DNA from: Pelargonium cotyledonis
Lineage: Eukaryota; Streptophyta; Magnoliopsida; Geraniales; Geraniaceae
Direction of reading: 5' to 3'
Assembly: GCA_036897625.1 (NCBI GenBank)
Contig: JAYMTA010000551.1
Coordinates: 1-26,988, forward strand
DNA length: 26,988 nucleotides
Below, one piece after another: positions 1 to 9,947 of this stretch. The notes beneath the pieces are model-generated. The model saw only the letters and a program-made list of their open reading frames with translations, had not been told where the DNA came from and made no database searches. A program made the position numbers and the translations under genes. Numbering within the stretch: position 1 is the first letter of the stretch; the number at the start of each line of letters is the position of its first letter.

Positions 1-1
1 G

Positions 2-253
2 GCTTGTGCACATTTATGTGACGACATAGTCATGAGTTTGCGTAAGTTGATTGGAACTATATTGAAAGTTTCTTTCACATGGCCTGTGAAGCTATTCAAA
101 CCAATGTGGAGACGCTTTAAGTTGAACGTTTTGTTGTGGGAGATGGAAGGTATGCAACCGCAATATGTTCTTTCCGATAAATTGTATCCGATAACTCATG
201 ATAATGATTCCGAACAAGTTATTACTATCAAAAAAGAAAAGGGGAAACAATGA
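2..253 (+). CDS. Possible C-terminal exon of an unidentified protein (5' end outside window)
   Basis: An open frame runs from the left edge to a TGA at 251-253, giving about 83 residues; the first methionine is at position 32. The segment is rich in basic and aromatic residues (for example SFTWPVKLFKPMWRRFKL) and ends in a lysine-rich tail (IKKEKGKQ). Base composition drops to typical AT-rich intergenic DNA straight after the stop, which fits a true 3' end. I do not recognise the family, and no domain is visible. It could be a terminal exon whose acceptor lies outside the window, or a chance open frame. Its length alone is weak evidence. Confidence 0.3.
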   Translation, partial: ACAHLCDDIVMSLRKLIGTILKVSFTWPVKLFKPMWRRFKLNVLLWEMEGMQPQYVLSDKLYPITHDNDSEQVITIKKEKGKQ

Positions 254-2150
254 CGTGATATTAAGAATAATGTACGTATTGTTACAAGTTTTGTGTTTTG
301 CAATGATCGTATAATAAATTATGCTTTGTTGCTCATTATGCTGTGTTTGTGTATTGTACTCAAGTTAATCTTGCATATTAAATATTAAATGTTAAATATG
401 CAAATGAGTAGTGCTGTATTTTTCAAGTCTATTTATGAAAATGTTGTTAATAAGATTTGTGTTAATTTTGATTTTAAAAGTTTACTAATGTTTGCCAATA
501 AATGGAACATCAAATCTCAATTATGAATAAATAGTGACTCGTTATGTTGCTCAACTTATTTGCGTAAAATAATATAATTATGAATAAATTTAGTCCGTTA
601 TGTATTCACACTATGTTAGATAATATAGACTCAAATCACGGCACCCGAAGTCCAACATGTTTTTACGAGTTCATATCATACAAGCCAGGTCTAACTAATA
701 TTTAGATTGAATAAATCGTCGTACATTTTGAAATAAATACACAAAATCCACAACTATCACAGGCCGATTCGAGTTAAGCTTTTTCCAATCCAAAACCTTA
801 GAACGGACCGAAACCAAATTATCAGCTATAACCCACACACATATTGATAGCTCCAACTAGAAGGGGGTACAAGTTGAAGATGCACAACTTGAACTTGACA
901 CGAAAGCAGTGCGGGCCAGTTCACATTACAAGTTTTGGCCCGCATATTGGGATCATAATTTTCATGCAAATGTGGGTGGAACTCTTTTGGCTCGGCTAGC
1001 AATTTTATGGAGGCAAGTCTAACCCGACAAAATTTTGAATAGAGTTTCAAACGTCAGCGGATTCATATCCACGTTGTCAGCTCTAGCTGCAACTTTCTTT
1101 TACCAACAACCACAAAATATGACCAAATTCCCCATATTTTCATAGTCAAGTGTTTGTGCAACCATAGTGGACTTGTTGGGCCACAAGACCCACAACCATT
1201 GAAAAAGCCTTGAAACTTGAAAGCACATCACATTTCAAAAACACTATTCAAAACACACACAATTTAAAAACCTTTATCAAAAGCTCCATATATTCTCTTC
1301 TTCATCATTAGCTCCTCCTCTTTGCACCAAGGTTGATCCTTTCATGCACCTTCTTTAATTTGACTCTCAAATGGATGATGATGCTTTAGAAGATTCTCAT
1401 TAGACACTGAAAGCCATGCCACTTCCATTGGTGTCCATTGGATTCTTTTTGTTGGTTTTTTTCTTTTCAAATACTACATGAGCCTTCTCTTTTTGCCACT
1501 TTCCCAAACCATTTTCTCATTGGTGGGAGCTAATTACTTGTCAATTAAGTCATCATAAGATGTCAATTTTCACTTAAGAGTGGTTTTCCTTCCATTCTTA
1601 GTTTACTTCAACAAAGAAAAACTAGCATTTGGTTAAACTAATCTTGTGATTAATTTGGCAGAGTTAGAGATTAAGATGCAACTATTATTGATAAAAAACG
1701 ATAAAACACGAAAACATAACATAAAAATAACAGTTATTCTGAACTCAAGTATAAGTTCAAAGAGAAATGAAACTGTTGTGCAACAACACTTTGTAACTAA
1801 TGAGTTATAACTCAATTTTGACTGAAAATAAGTTTGGACAGTTTTTTAGGAAAATCTCGAAAATAATTGAAATACCCTTCAAATAATCTATCTACACGAT
1901 AAGGCTTGTGTTGTTGTTCATTCAGGTTCTTTCTTTGATTTGTGTGAATTCCAACCTAAATCCATTGACATCAATTTCGAGGCCCATCGATACTTCCTCA
2001 CTTGCATCAAATCCAAAATCTCAAAGATAGGACCAATTTTCCCTTTGTTCTTTTTTTTTTATCCTTTTAATATCTACTTACTAACCATCCATTTTCGCTA
2101 TTTAGCATTTAAAATTGCAAATCGGTGATGCTCCTAGGCTATATTTAGTG
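254..2150. other. Intergenic DNA, no supported gene
   Basis: This is AT-rich sequence without a convincing open frame on either strand. The only small structures seen are a 36-bp motif at 541-576 that recurs at 2153-2188, and a short inverted pair TGCGGGCCA (910-918) and TGGCCCGCA (936-944) that could form a 9-bp stem with a 17-base loop. A pyrimidine-rich stretch near 1290-1340 looks like a plant 5' leader, but the first ATG after it (1371) opens only a 10-codon frame (MDDDALEDSH). I therefore call no gene. Confidence 0.5.
541..576 (+). repeat. 36-bp dispersed direct repeat, copy 1
   Basis: The block starting GTTATGTTGCTCAACTTAT and ending in AATAATATA recurs at 2153-2188 with a single visible mismatch (T/C at the 19th base). 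The flanking sequences of the two copies do not align, so this is a dispersed repeat and not part of a longer recent duplication. It may be the remains of short terminal repeats or of a shared mobile-element fragment. Confidence 0.6.
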
Positions 2151-2152
2151 TA

Positions 2153-2188
2153 GTTATGTTGCTCAACTTATCTGCGTAAAATAATATA
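2153..2188 (+). repeat. 36-bp dispersed direct repeat, copy 2
   Basis: This is the partner of the copy at 541-576, in the same orientation and about 1.6 kb away, with one mismatch. Confidence 0.6.
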
Positions 2189-5100
2189 TATATGTGTCTT
2201 TAATTGAGAGCGTGTATGAAACCCATGTCACATTGATGGGCACAATCCTTGCATGGTGGAAGTAGGAAAATGTCCAAGACAAAGGAAACAATGACCATGG
2301 TAAGTATCAAAAGTTTCCACCTAATAAAGCAAAAAAGAAAATGACTTCATTTTGATATTGGCAAAAAGATGAAGATGAAGATGAAGATGCAATACAACAC
2401 AAACCTTGTGCTCTAAAGATGATAAAATTTATTGTATACACAACATAATAATATTTCAAATTTAAATTTGTAGCCTTGACATGCAACATATATTTACAAA
2501 TTCAACCTATACATATCAATTTTACACAAATTGTAGTGTCAAGATAATAACTTTCAGTCAATCAAACTCATCATAATCAATAAAAAAAATGCGAAAAATA
2601 ATATAAGAAGAATATGCACCTACATTTAATTAAGAAAATATATCTAAATATCATGTGTTATAAGATGTTTGGATGTATAGTTTTTTATTTTATTTAAGTG
2701 TCTACGAAAGTTCACAATTTAAATCAATTATTTTTCTTCAAAAATTCGCTGTGTGATTCAACACATTTATCAAATCGACCTATATTATATGAGTCAATTC
2801 TACACAAATTATTTCATAAAAAAAAAATTTCTACACAAATTGCAATGTAATGACAATAACATTCAGACAATAAACATCCAACTACTCCCTCATTACCTCA
2901 TATACAATATTTATTGAACCAACCATGTCTGAGGGACCATTTTCATGACATAAATTGCATTATTGGAAAATGTTATGTAGACAAATATGTCCTACAAATA
3001 CAAAAAGTGACATATTTTTATTGCAGATTTGATCTTTCACAGTTCCAAGTACAAAGATATATATAGAGAGAGTGAATTATTTTTTGTAATTGACATGAAA
3101 CATATTCTTTTTGTTTTGTCATCTTCATGGATTGCAAGCTTCTTCTTCTTTATCGCCTTTTTGTAAGTCAACTGAATTAGCTATGGGAACATTTGGAGAA
3201 AAAAAAAGCATCCAATAATTTAAGATCCAATGCCAATGTGCAATTTATATATGGTGCATGTCTATTATCAGAGCAAGTTTATTTTTTTAGATGACCCAAG
3301 AATAATTAAGATTATAGATGACAAATTTGATGTCGGTCGGGTTTTTTGAACCCAAAACCGATCTTGGGTGAGTTTGAGATTGATCGGGTTGGGTGTCGGG
3401 TTCCCGCAGGTTCATGTCTAAATTGTAAGATCTACTTAAGATTAATTTATTTACTGCAATACGTATATCTATTATGACTTTGCACGTGAACAAAAGAACG
3501 AAGTGGAGATTCGAGAAAAAAATTGAGATTAGCCCGTTTCGGTTCAAATGTATAAAAGTATGAGGGAGTTCCACTGCGTATAAATATGTCACGACTCTAC
3601 CCATGGACGGAAGAGAGATGCAAAAATATGAGAAGAATACTATTAGATCGAACCGAATGAAATAACAAGATTATTCAAAAATACAACTCGACCGAATATA
3701 AATTACTATTATCAAATCCCAATAACACTAGAGCATAAAAATCACTGAAAATGAAAAATACTATTAATTGCAGGTTTGTTTTGAATGTATTTACCGAATT
3801 TTGTCGCGTTAATTCCAAATACATTAATTTTTAATCATTATTTACTTGCATCAATTACATCCAACCTAATATTCGTTTATTTTGTTCGATGAGTTAAAAA
3901 ACATGCAAAAACAACAATTTTGTTGATATTTTCTTAGTTATTTCTTGTTTGTGAGCATAAACAATGTTGTGAACAATGAGTATATATTGAGTGAAACTCA
4001 AGTGACCCTCCATTTAGTAGTTAATTACTCTTGATTAGTAACTAATTAATTGTGATTTTGCATTGGGGCATATAATAATACAATGTGACTAAAAAACAAT
4101 ATGTTTGCTGTATTTTTAGTAATATCATGTTTAATGATAAGTCTTTGATTGGGATGTGGTAACAATCAAATTTTTGTATCCATGTGTATTAAATTTTGCA
4201 TGGAGAACAAAATAACAAAGTGGTTAATTAATGCTTTTAGTTTGATGATACTGAAAACATCATAGTCAATGTGTCAATGTTAAATAATTATTTTCATCTG
4301 GCGAGAATTGACTCTTGTATCCACAACGTGTCAATATATTTAAAGACACTGAACTTCTATTTTTTATTTTTTATAAATTCAAAGTCATGATGAAAATTAG
4401 AATTTGTACGCCAAGACAACATGAAAAAGCGACCATGACTCAAGTTGATGCAATTCTTATTACATACAATGATTGAATAATGTTTTACGAATGAATAACA
4501 ATTTTTAACAAGTTAGAAACTCGTGTAACCGATATATATAATAAATATTTTGAACTCCAACTCAAATAAAACAATTCATTTTTTTTATGTTAAAATGACC
4601 AAACCGTCATTCAAATGAAGGACATGGTCACCAAGTCAATTTTATCTAATTCACAAGTTCAGTTAATTCAATCGTCACATGGTTGTTACATCGACCCAAA
4701 TTATTCATTTCTTTTTGTCATGTTAGCTTAATTTAACGATCCCGTTATAAATTGTACCAATTTGATACAAAATAATATAGTTGGGGTCCAAATTCAAACA
4801 TAGTTTAATACCAAATTTAAATAAAATTAAATTAAGTACAAAATTGAAGTAATATAAATAGTTAATATAAAGAGTAAAATGTAATATTTTGAACGGATTA
4901 ACAAATTAAGTTGCTCAGCCAAATAACAAATAAAAATATTGAAATTAATTTTCACAAAATTTAATCGACTTTTGTACTTTTATTTGATTATTTCTACTGT
5001 ATTTGGCTCACGATGTGAATAATTAAAAAATTAAATTTAAATAATAAGTGGGGTCGATAATTATATATATTAATAAATTAATATAAACATAAAGTACTCT

Positions 5101-5519
5101 GGTTCAAACCTGTATATTCCAATTATGTACATTCAGCGCTAAATAATAAGTGAATGTTTGTTTGAGATTAATTAACAAATTGATAAAAGATTCTAAATAT
5201 CATGTGCAATTCTTCCAAATTAATTATAATCATGAGCCGCTAAAAAAAATAAATTATAATCATGACTGCGACGTGGATATTTGCCAGACCATCTGTATGA
5301 AGAAAAATATTATTGTTATTTTACCTTTTAATGCAAATATTTTACATGGTATTCAATCAAGAACTTGCGACGATTTGAATTCGGATTTGATTTATTTATT
5401 TTCAACATAAATTTATAACATTTGACGGGAAACTCGAATAGCCAATTTAATATAGAGGTAGACTAGTAATTTAGATCTAAAATGTAGATGAGTAATAATC
5501 TGTTATGGAAAATTTTGAA
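2189..5519. other. Intergenic AT-rich DNA, no supported gene
   Basis: No open frame here looks protein-like on either strand. Minor contents are a GAT/GAA hexamer microsatellite at 2368-2389, a small GC-rich patch at about 3330-3412 with repeated TCGGGTT-like words, and a 24-bp imperfect tandem copy around AATTATAATCATGA (about 5220-5268). The rest is low-complexity AT sequence. Confidence 0.5.
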
Positions 5520-6075
5520 CTAAATCTTGGTAGAGATAACTTTAGAGAGAAATTTTTTGAGAAAAAGCATGAATGCAGTTTTTGAATCACTTTTAAGTAT
5601 TGTGTTTAAATGGACTTTGGTGCTAATCCATACCATGTTCCTAAGTAGAGTGTATGTATACTCACAAACCATTGTGTGGTTAGTCGTTGATGATGTGGGG
5701 TTTGTTAGGGCTCCCATAAGCACATCGTGCACTGCAGGATGGAGTGGACCCCTTAGGAGCGCCCACTATTGAAGGTAACGTTTCAGTGTCCAAACAATGT
5801 GGAAAATCTTGTTGACCCAACTAATTGAAACCTATGAGTGATCAGACGGAGACCTTTGATAACCTTAGTAGTCGCCGGTCGGCCTATTGTGGAGACCAAG
5901 TGTAAGGGTATGACATTCATAAATGAGTTTTGAGCGTTTTATTGTAAGCTGATTTGTGCTTCACACATGAAGGTTCCCCGCTTATTGTATATACCATCGC
6001 TGTGTACGTAGCGTTTGAGTACCACATGGCAGCTAGTTAGAGATCGGTCTCACATATAATTTTTTGAAAGTATGA
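5520..6075. other. GC-richer block of unknown origin
   Basis: This stretch is visibly richer in GC and less simple than the AT-rich DNA on both sides. Frames of 70-81 codons exist on both strands but overlap one another and resemble no family. The block ends with GAGATCGGTCTCACATATAA, a phrase typical of plant repeat boundaries. I could find no terminal repeats or target-site duplication. It is probably a decayed repeat fragment. Confidence 0.3.
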
Positions 6076-6131
6076 ACCTTATGTTATAATTATTTAACAG
6101 AAATATTAATATGTTGATGTAACAATAATAA

Positions 6132-6384
6132 TACTCTCTCCGTCCTAAAATGAGTGTCTTGTTTGTCTAAATTTTTTGTCCCAAAATGAGTGTCTTGTTT
6201 TTATTTTTATACTATTATATTAGTGTTCTTCCTATATTATCCTTATCACTTATGCACATAGGGTGCACATGTGGTGTAGGTAGAGAAAGTGAGGGTTATA
6301 TTGAAAACACACTAAATTATCTTGTAATTCTTAATTTTTGTAAAAAAAAGGAAACAAAACACTCATTTTGAGACGTAGGGAATA
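6132..6384. mobile_element. Stowaway-type MITE (Tc1/mariner-like)
   Basis: The left end TACTCTCTCCGTCCTAAAAT and the reverse complement of the right end TATTCCCTACGTCTCAAAAT align over more than 30 bp, continuing into GAGTGT and TTGTTT. Both begin with the TA expected of a Stowaway target duplication. The element is about 253 bp with no coding capacity. The subterminal motif (AAAATGAGTGTCTTGTTT) is repeated about 45 bp inside the left end. Stowaway MITEs are moved in trans by mariner-like transposases; none is present here. Confidence 0.85.
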
Positions 6385-6806
6385 ATAAATATAATGAAGA
6401 CAACCATAATATTCCAAGTACCAGCTATCAATTTTCTTATTGTCAACCGAGACCAACGACCCTTCATAGAAAATAGTAAACTATTTTGATGTGCATTTTC
6501 TATTTTACTCAACTTACAGTAACAACAATTGATAAAAAGAAAAAAAACAGTAACAACAAGACCAAAATATTAGTTCTTTCTAGCTAGTTGTAGAGTGAAA
6601 AATATTATTTATCCAGTCAAGTTGCTTTAATTAATTACATGTTCAATTTCTTTAATAGTGAGAATTTTGTGTACGAAAATTAGCAACCTTAAAAAAATTA
6701 AAAGCTATAATAAAAAAATTCACAATTCAATTTAATATTTAATATTTTATTTACTAAATGACATCATAAACTAAACATAACTTTTATTTTGCTACTAGCT
6801 ACTAAA
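6385..6806. other. AT-rich spacer, nothing recognised
   Basis: This is low-complexity AT sequence between the MITE and the G-rich insertion. I see no gene or structured repeat. Confidence 0.5.
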
Positions 6807-7611
6807 TATAATTAAGTTTGTGTGTGGTCTGTCCCGCCGTTGTGCGTGAGGAAGGTCCCGCCGTAGTGCGTGTGGTAGTTTGTCTCTGGTAGTGGCGGTG
6901 CGAGTTGGAGGGAGTAAGAGACGGTGAGTGCATTCGGTTGAAGAGGGGAGCGAGAGTAGTGTGTGTGGAGTAGGGTCTGTTTTGGTGCGGTTTACAGTGG
7001 AGTGGCGGTGGATTGGAGTGGTGCGGCGGCGGATTGGAAGGGCATGGGTGGTGGAGTGGAGCGGCGCGACGACGGTAGGGCGAGCAGTGGCGTTTTGCGG
7101 CAGATGTGGCGGACAACGTACATGGTGGTGCAGATGTGGTCGGTCTCGGTTGAGTCAGCGGGAGCCTTGGTTGGGGCAGCAGGAGTCTCAGTTGGTCTTC
7201 GCGTAGAAGATCGGACAAAACCGGTTCAGACGCCGGAAACTCGGAGCGTTTGCGTCGGTGGGAGGAGAGGGGACAAGGAGATCATGGAGATACGTGAAGG
7301 CTTATCATGGATTAGGGATGAAGATTCGCGTAGTTTAACCGGTGGGGCGGGGTGCCCTTGTAGCTATGTAGCCGGCAGAGGTCTCGCGTTAGGATCTTTG
7401 TTTGTCATGGTCTGATTTGCTACATAGTTTTCTTTTTGGTGGGGTTAGTCCTTGGTTACTGCCTCGGTAGGGGCGAGACACGATATTAGAGTCTGTTTTT
7501 GGATTCTTAGAAAAGCCTAGTCTCTTGGATCAGTTTAGGTTGTATATGGATTTCGTTCAGTAATAATAATCTGAGCATTATTATTCTCAAAAAATTATAA
7601 TTAAGTTTGTG
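6807..7611 (+). mobile_element. Probable short non-LTR retroelement insertion with 16-bp target-site duplication
   Basis: The 16-mer TATAATTAAGTTTGTG occurs at 6807-6822 and again, perfectly, at 7596-7611. The 773 bases between differ sharply from their surroundings: the first 550 or so are very G-rich on the + strand (GGCGGTG, GGAGTGG and similar), and the right end finishes in TAATAATAAT and then CAAAAAA just before the second repeat. An AT-rich target duplication of this length with an oligo-A right end is what LINE or SINE integration leaves, and points to + orientation. Open frames of up to 150 codons exist, but they look like G-rich composition and match no reverse transcriptase or ORF1. 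It could be an internally deleted LINE (5' and 3' untranslated parts joined) or an undescribed non-autonomous family. Confidence 0.6.
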
Positions 7612-8690
7612 ATATAATTTTATAATTAGTAGTAAAATAATAATACAAAAATTTATAATTCAAAATTATATCATTTTGGGTTGGCCACATGGGTTTTCCA
7701 TTTTACTAGGAAGATCACCTAACAATTTTTGATAATTGATTTAATAAATTTTATATAATATTTGTGATTTAAAATTAAGTTTAAACAAATAACAAATTGT
7801 TGTGTAGAAGATGATACAATTGTTTTAGTCAATCACTTGTAAATCACAAATTATGGGATATACGCTCTCCGCGACACAATTTATAAGACATATTAACCAT
7901 CATTTTGCACCACATTGAGCTTTCATGACATTTTTTTACGAAATAAATCAAATATCGTTATTATGTGACATAGTTTAGAAGACACACTAATCACACGTTA
8001 TGTGCCCAGTTGGACACTGTACACCGAGCATCGTTTTTCAAGACATAGTTTATATACAAGACACTTAAGCCGCTTGTTTTGTGCCCACCGTAAGACATAC
8101 ACCGACCTCTATCCGTATATGACACAATTTATCAAACAAATTTATCGATCAACTAATTGTATCGTTCATGTAAAATTTGCGGGCGAGCCAATTTGGCTTG
8201 TACATATAGTCCAAATTCACACATTTTAATCGCCGAATTAATTAGATTAACCATACTTATTAATTATTATACCATTTAAAAAAATATATTATCATGTAAT
8301 ATCTGTCAATTTCATTTCATTTTCGAGACAACTACACTCATGAAAATATTAGTATTATAGCAAAGGGTACAATAAAACTAACATTTTGAACATATTCGAA
8401 AAATACAAATTTCATAAAAATTGTGGGCACCACTGCAAAATCCACACTATTTACACCCTGTGACAGAGAAGAGGCAATCACATACACCTCTTTACACTCA
8501 CACCGTCCGATTGGAAATCGCATCTCCCACAATCATATCTGACAGCTTATAACTGACGCAAACACACCTCTTAACTACAGGATATCCTTACCCGTCACCC
8601 GCTATTTTTCTTCCGTCACCGCCGCCACGAGTACTTACCGTAAATTCAGTGAATAAATATGGAAGAATAGTTTTGTACCCGGAATTTACA
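7612..8690. other. Intergenic DNA with degenerate GACACA/TTTAT repeats
   Basis: Between about 7868 and 8140 the phrase GACACAATTTAT or GACATAGTTTA recurs at roughly 75-100-bp intervals (near 7873, 7966, 8041 and 8120), usually followed by AGACA. This suggests an old, decayed tandem array. A patch at 8440-8640 is less AT-rich and contains CCGTCCGAT (8503-8511), a 9-mer also found twice in the histone promoter downstream. No gene is supported. Confidence 0.35.
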
Positions 8691-8694
8691 TTTA

Positions 8695-9748
8695 TTTTAG
8701 TTTTGACCATTAGTTAGGGTTTTTGGTGATTTTAGCCCCTGAACTAGTTAAGTTTTTAGTTTTCTCCTGACACTTTATACGATCGGTTCATTACTGTCAT
8801 GTTAGTACGTCACACTAGCGGATGAGATGACACTAAGAATCAATAATCTCGCATTTTTTCTTTCAAATTTATTCTATAATCTTTTCAACCCTTAAACTAG
8901 TCTTTTTGTGTGTGTGTGTGTGTACCTCATGTTATGTATTATACTAGTATTCAATTTATTACTATCAAATAACATGATTTTGGGAGAAATATCTCTTACA
9001 AACAGTAAAGTTATATGGTCCGTCAAAGTTAAGGTTGCTTTGGGTATTTCAAATAAAAAAAATAATATGAGTTAGTATACATATATTTAGTAATATGATT
9101 CTTAGACGTCGCATGTGCATGTTGTGTGTGTGCAATAATTTGATAATGTAAGCGAAGGTGAAATTATGAATTTGAATCCGCCAATACCTTAAAATTGGCC
9201 CACGTTTTTATGGGTTATGTTTGCTTAAAATGAACCTTTGACAAATTTTTCAAGTTAGGTCAAACTAATGCTGAGAAAATTGTGCGTTGGATAGAACAAA
9301 TTCACACATTTTACTTGTAAAATTTGAGTTGAACTTCGGGCCCAAAATACACAACTTGGACCACATTCAACACTTGTTATGGTTAGACCTTTTCAATGTG
9401 TTAAAAAAAATCTAACCCAAAACTCGATCTATCACCTCTAGTAATATGTATCAAAGGTATTTTTAATAACCACTCGAAGGATTAGAATTTTAAAAATAAA
9501 GATAAGTACACTACTTAAACAAAAACCTAGATGTCCCAATTATTTTGGGAAGCGAATCATATGTTGACATAACGTGGACATTATATTTTTGCCTATGTAA
9601 CGACGTTTCAAAATTAGATTTGTCAATTCTATGCGACGGTAGACAACTGATTGTACCAAATGTCAGGGTGGTAAACTAAATTTTAACTAATTTGGGGGCT
9701 AAAGTTACAATTAACATAAACTCAGGGGTACCTAATGATATTACCCGA
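8695..9748. mobile_element. Decayed inverted-repeat DNA element upstream of the SCAI gene
   Basis: The left arm, about 8695-8800 (with TTTTAGCCCCTGAACTAGTT and CTCCTGACA), aligns with the reverse complement of about 9640-9748 (CTTTAGCCCCCAAATTAGTT and CACCCTGACA). I judge the match by eye at roughly 70-75% over some 100 bp with gaps. The interior (about 850 bp) is non-coding and includes a (TG)8 tract at 8907-8922. Long, imperfect terminal inverted repeats without coding sequence fit a non-autonomous DNA transposon, possibly Mutator-like. I cannot identify a clear target duplication, so the exact ends are uncertain. Confidence 0.4.
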
Positions 9749-9874
9749 AAAATAAATCCGAAAAAAAGAGTAACCGAATATTGTTGTGATCAGATGACAC
9801 CATAAAGCCACAGCTCACAACAACTAAAAAAGAAAAGTCCACTTTACTTCTCTCCGACTGATTCACATTTCCCG

Positions 9875-9910
9875 ATGACCGTCGCGGTTCACCGCCGCCG
9901 GGAAATCTAA
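9875..9910 (+). promoter_or_regulatory. Upstream ORF in the SCAI 5' leader (11 codons plus stop)
   Basis: An ATG at 9875 opens MTVAVHRRREI and stops at TAA 9908-9910, 37 bases before the main ATG at 9948. If the transcript starts upstream of 9875, scanning ribosomes meet this ATG first. It is short and terminates before the main start, so reinitiation is possible. No TATA box is evident upstream, and the transcription start cannot be fixed from the sequence. Confidence 0.5.
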
Positions 9911-9947
9911 CCGGAGACGCTACTTTTGTGTGTAATTTTCGTGCGGC

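Noticed and set aside
1280-1480. Possible leader of a transcript or a microRNA precursor (GATGATGATGC near 1374)
   Set aside because: It does not match the miR172 sequence, no complementary arm follows, and the only ORF is 10 codons.
3287-3604. 105-codon open frame on the minus strand
   Set aside because: Low-complexity, mixed composition, no family resemblance, no splice or promoter context; part of it overlies a repetitive TCGGGTT-like patch.
6928-7415. Overlapping open frames of 92-150 codons in the G-rich insertion
   Set aside because: They overlap in different frames and strands, are dominated by Gly, Val, Arg and Trp from G-rich composition, and show no known motif. They are a compositional effect.
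9926-9947. Alternative upstream start for the SCAI gene
   Set aside because: The other frame entering here has no ATG and stops at about 10129. The ATG at 9948 opens the family-matching frame.
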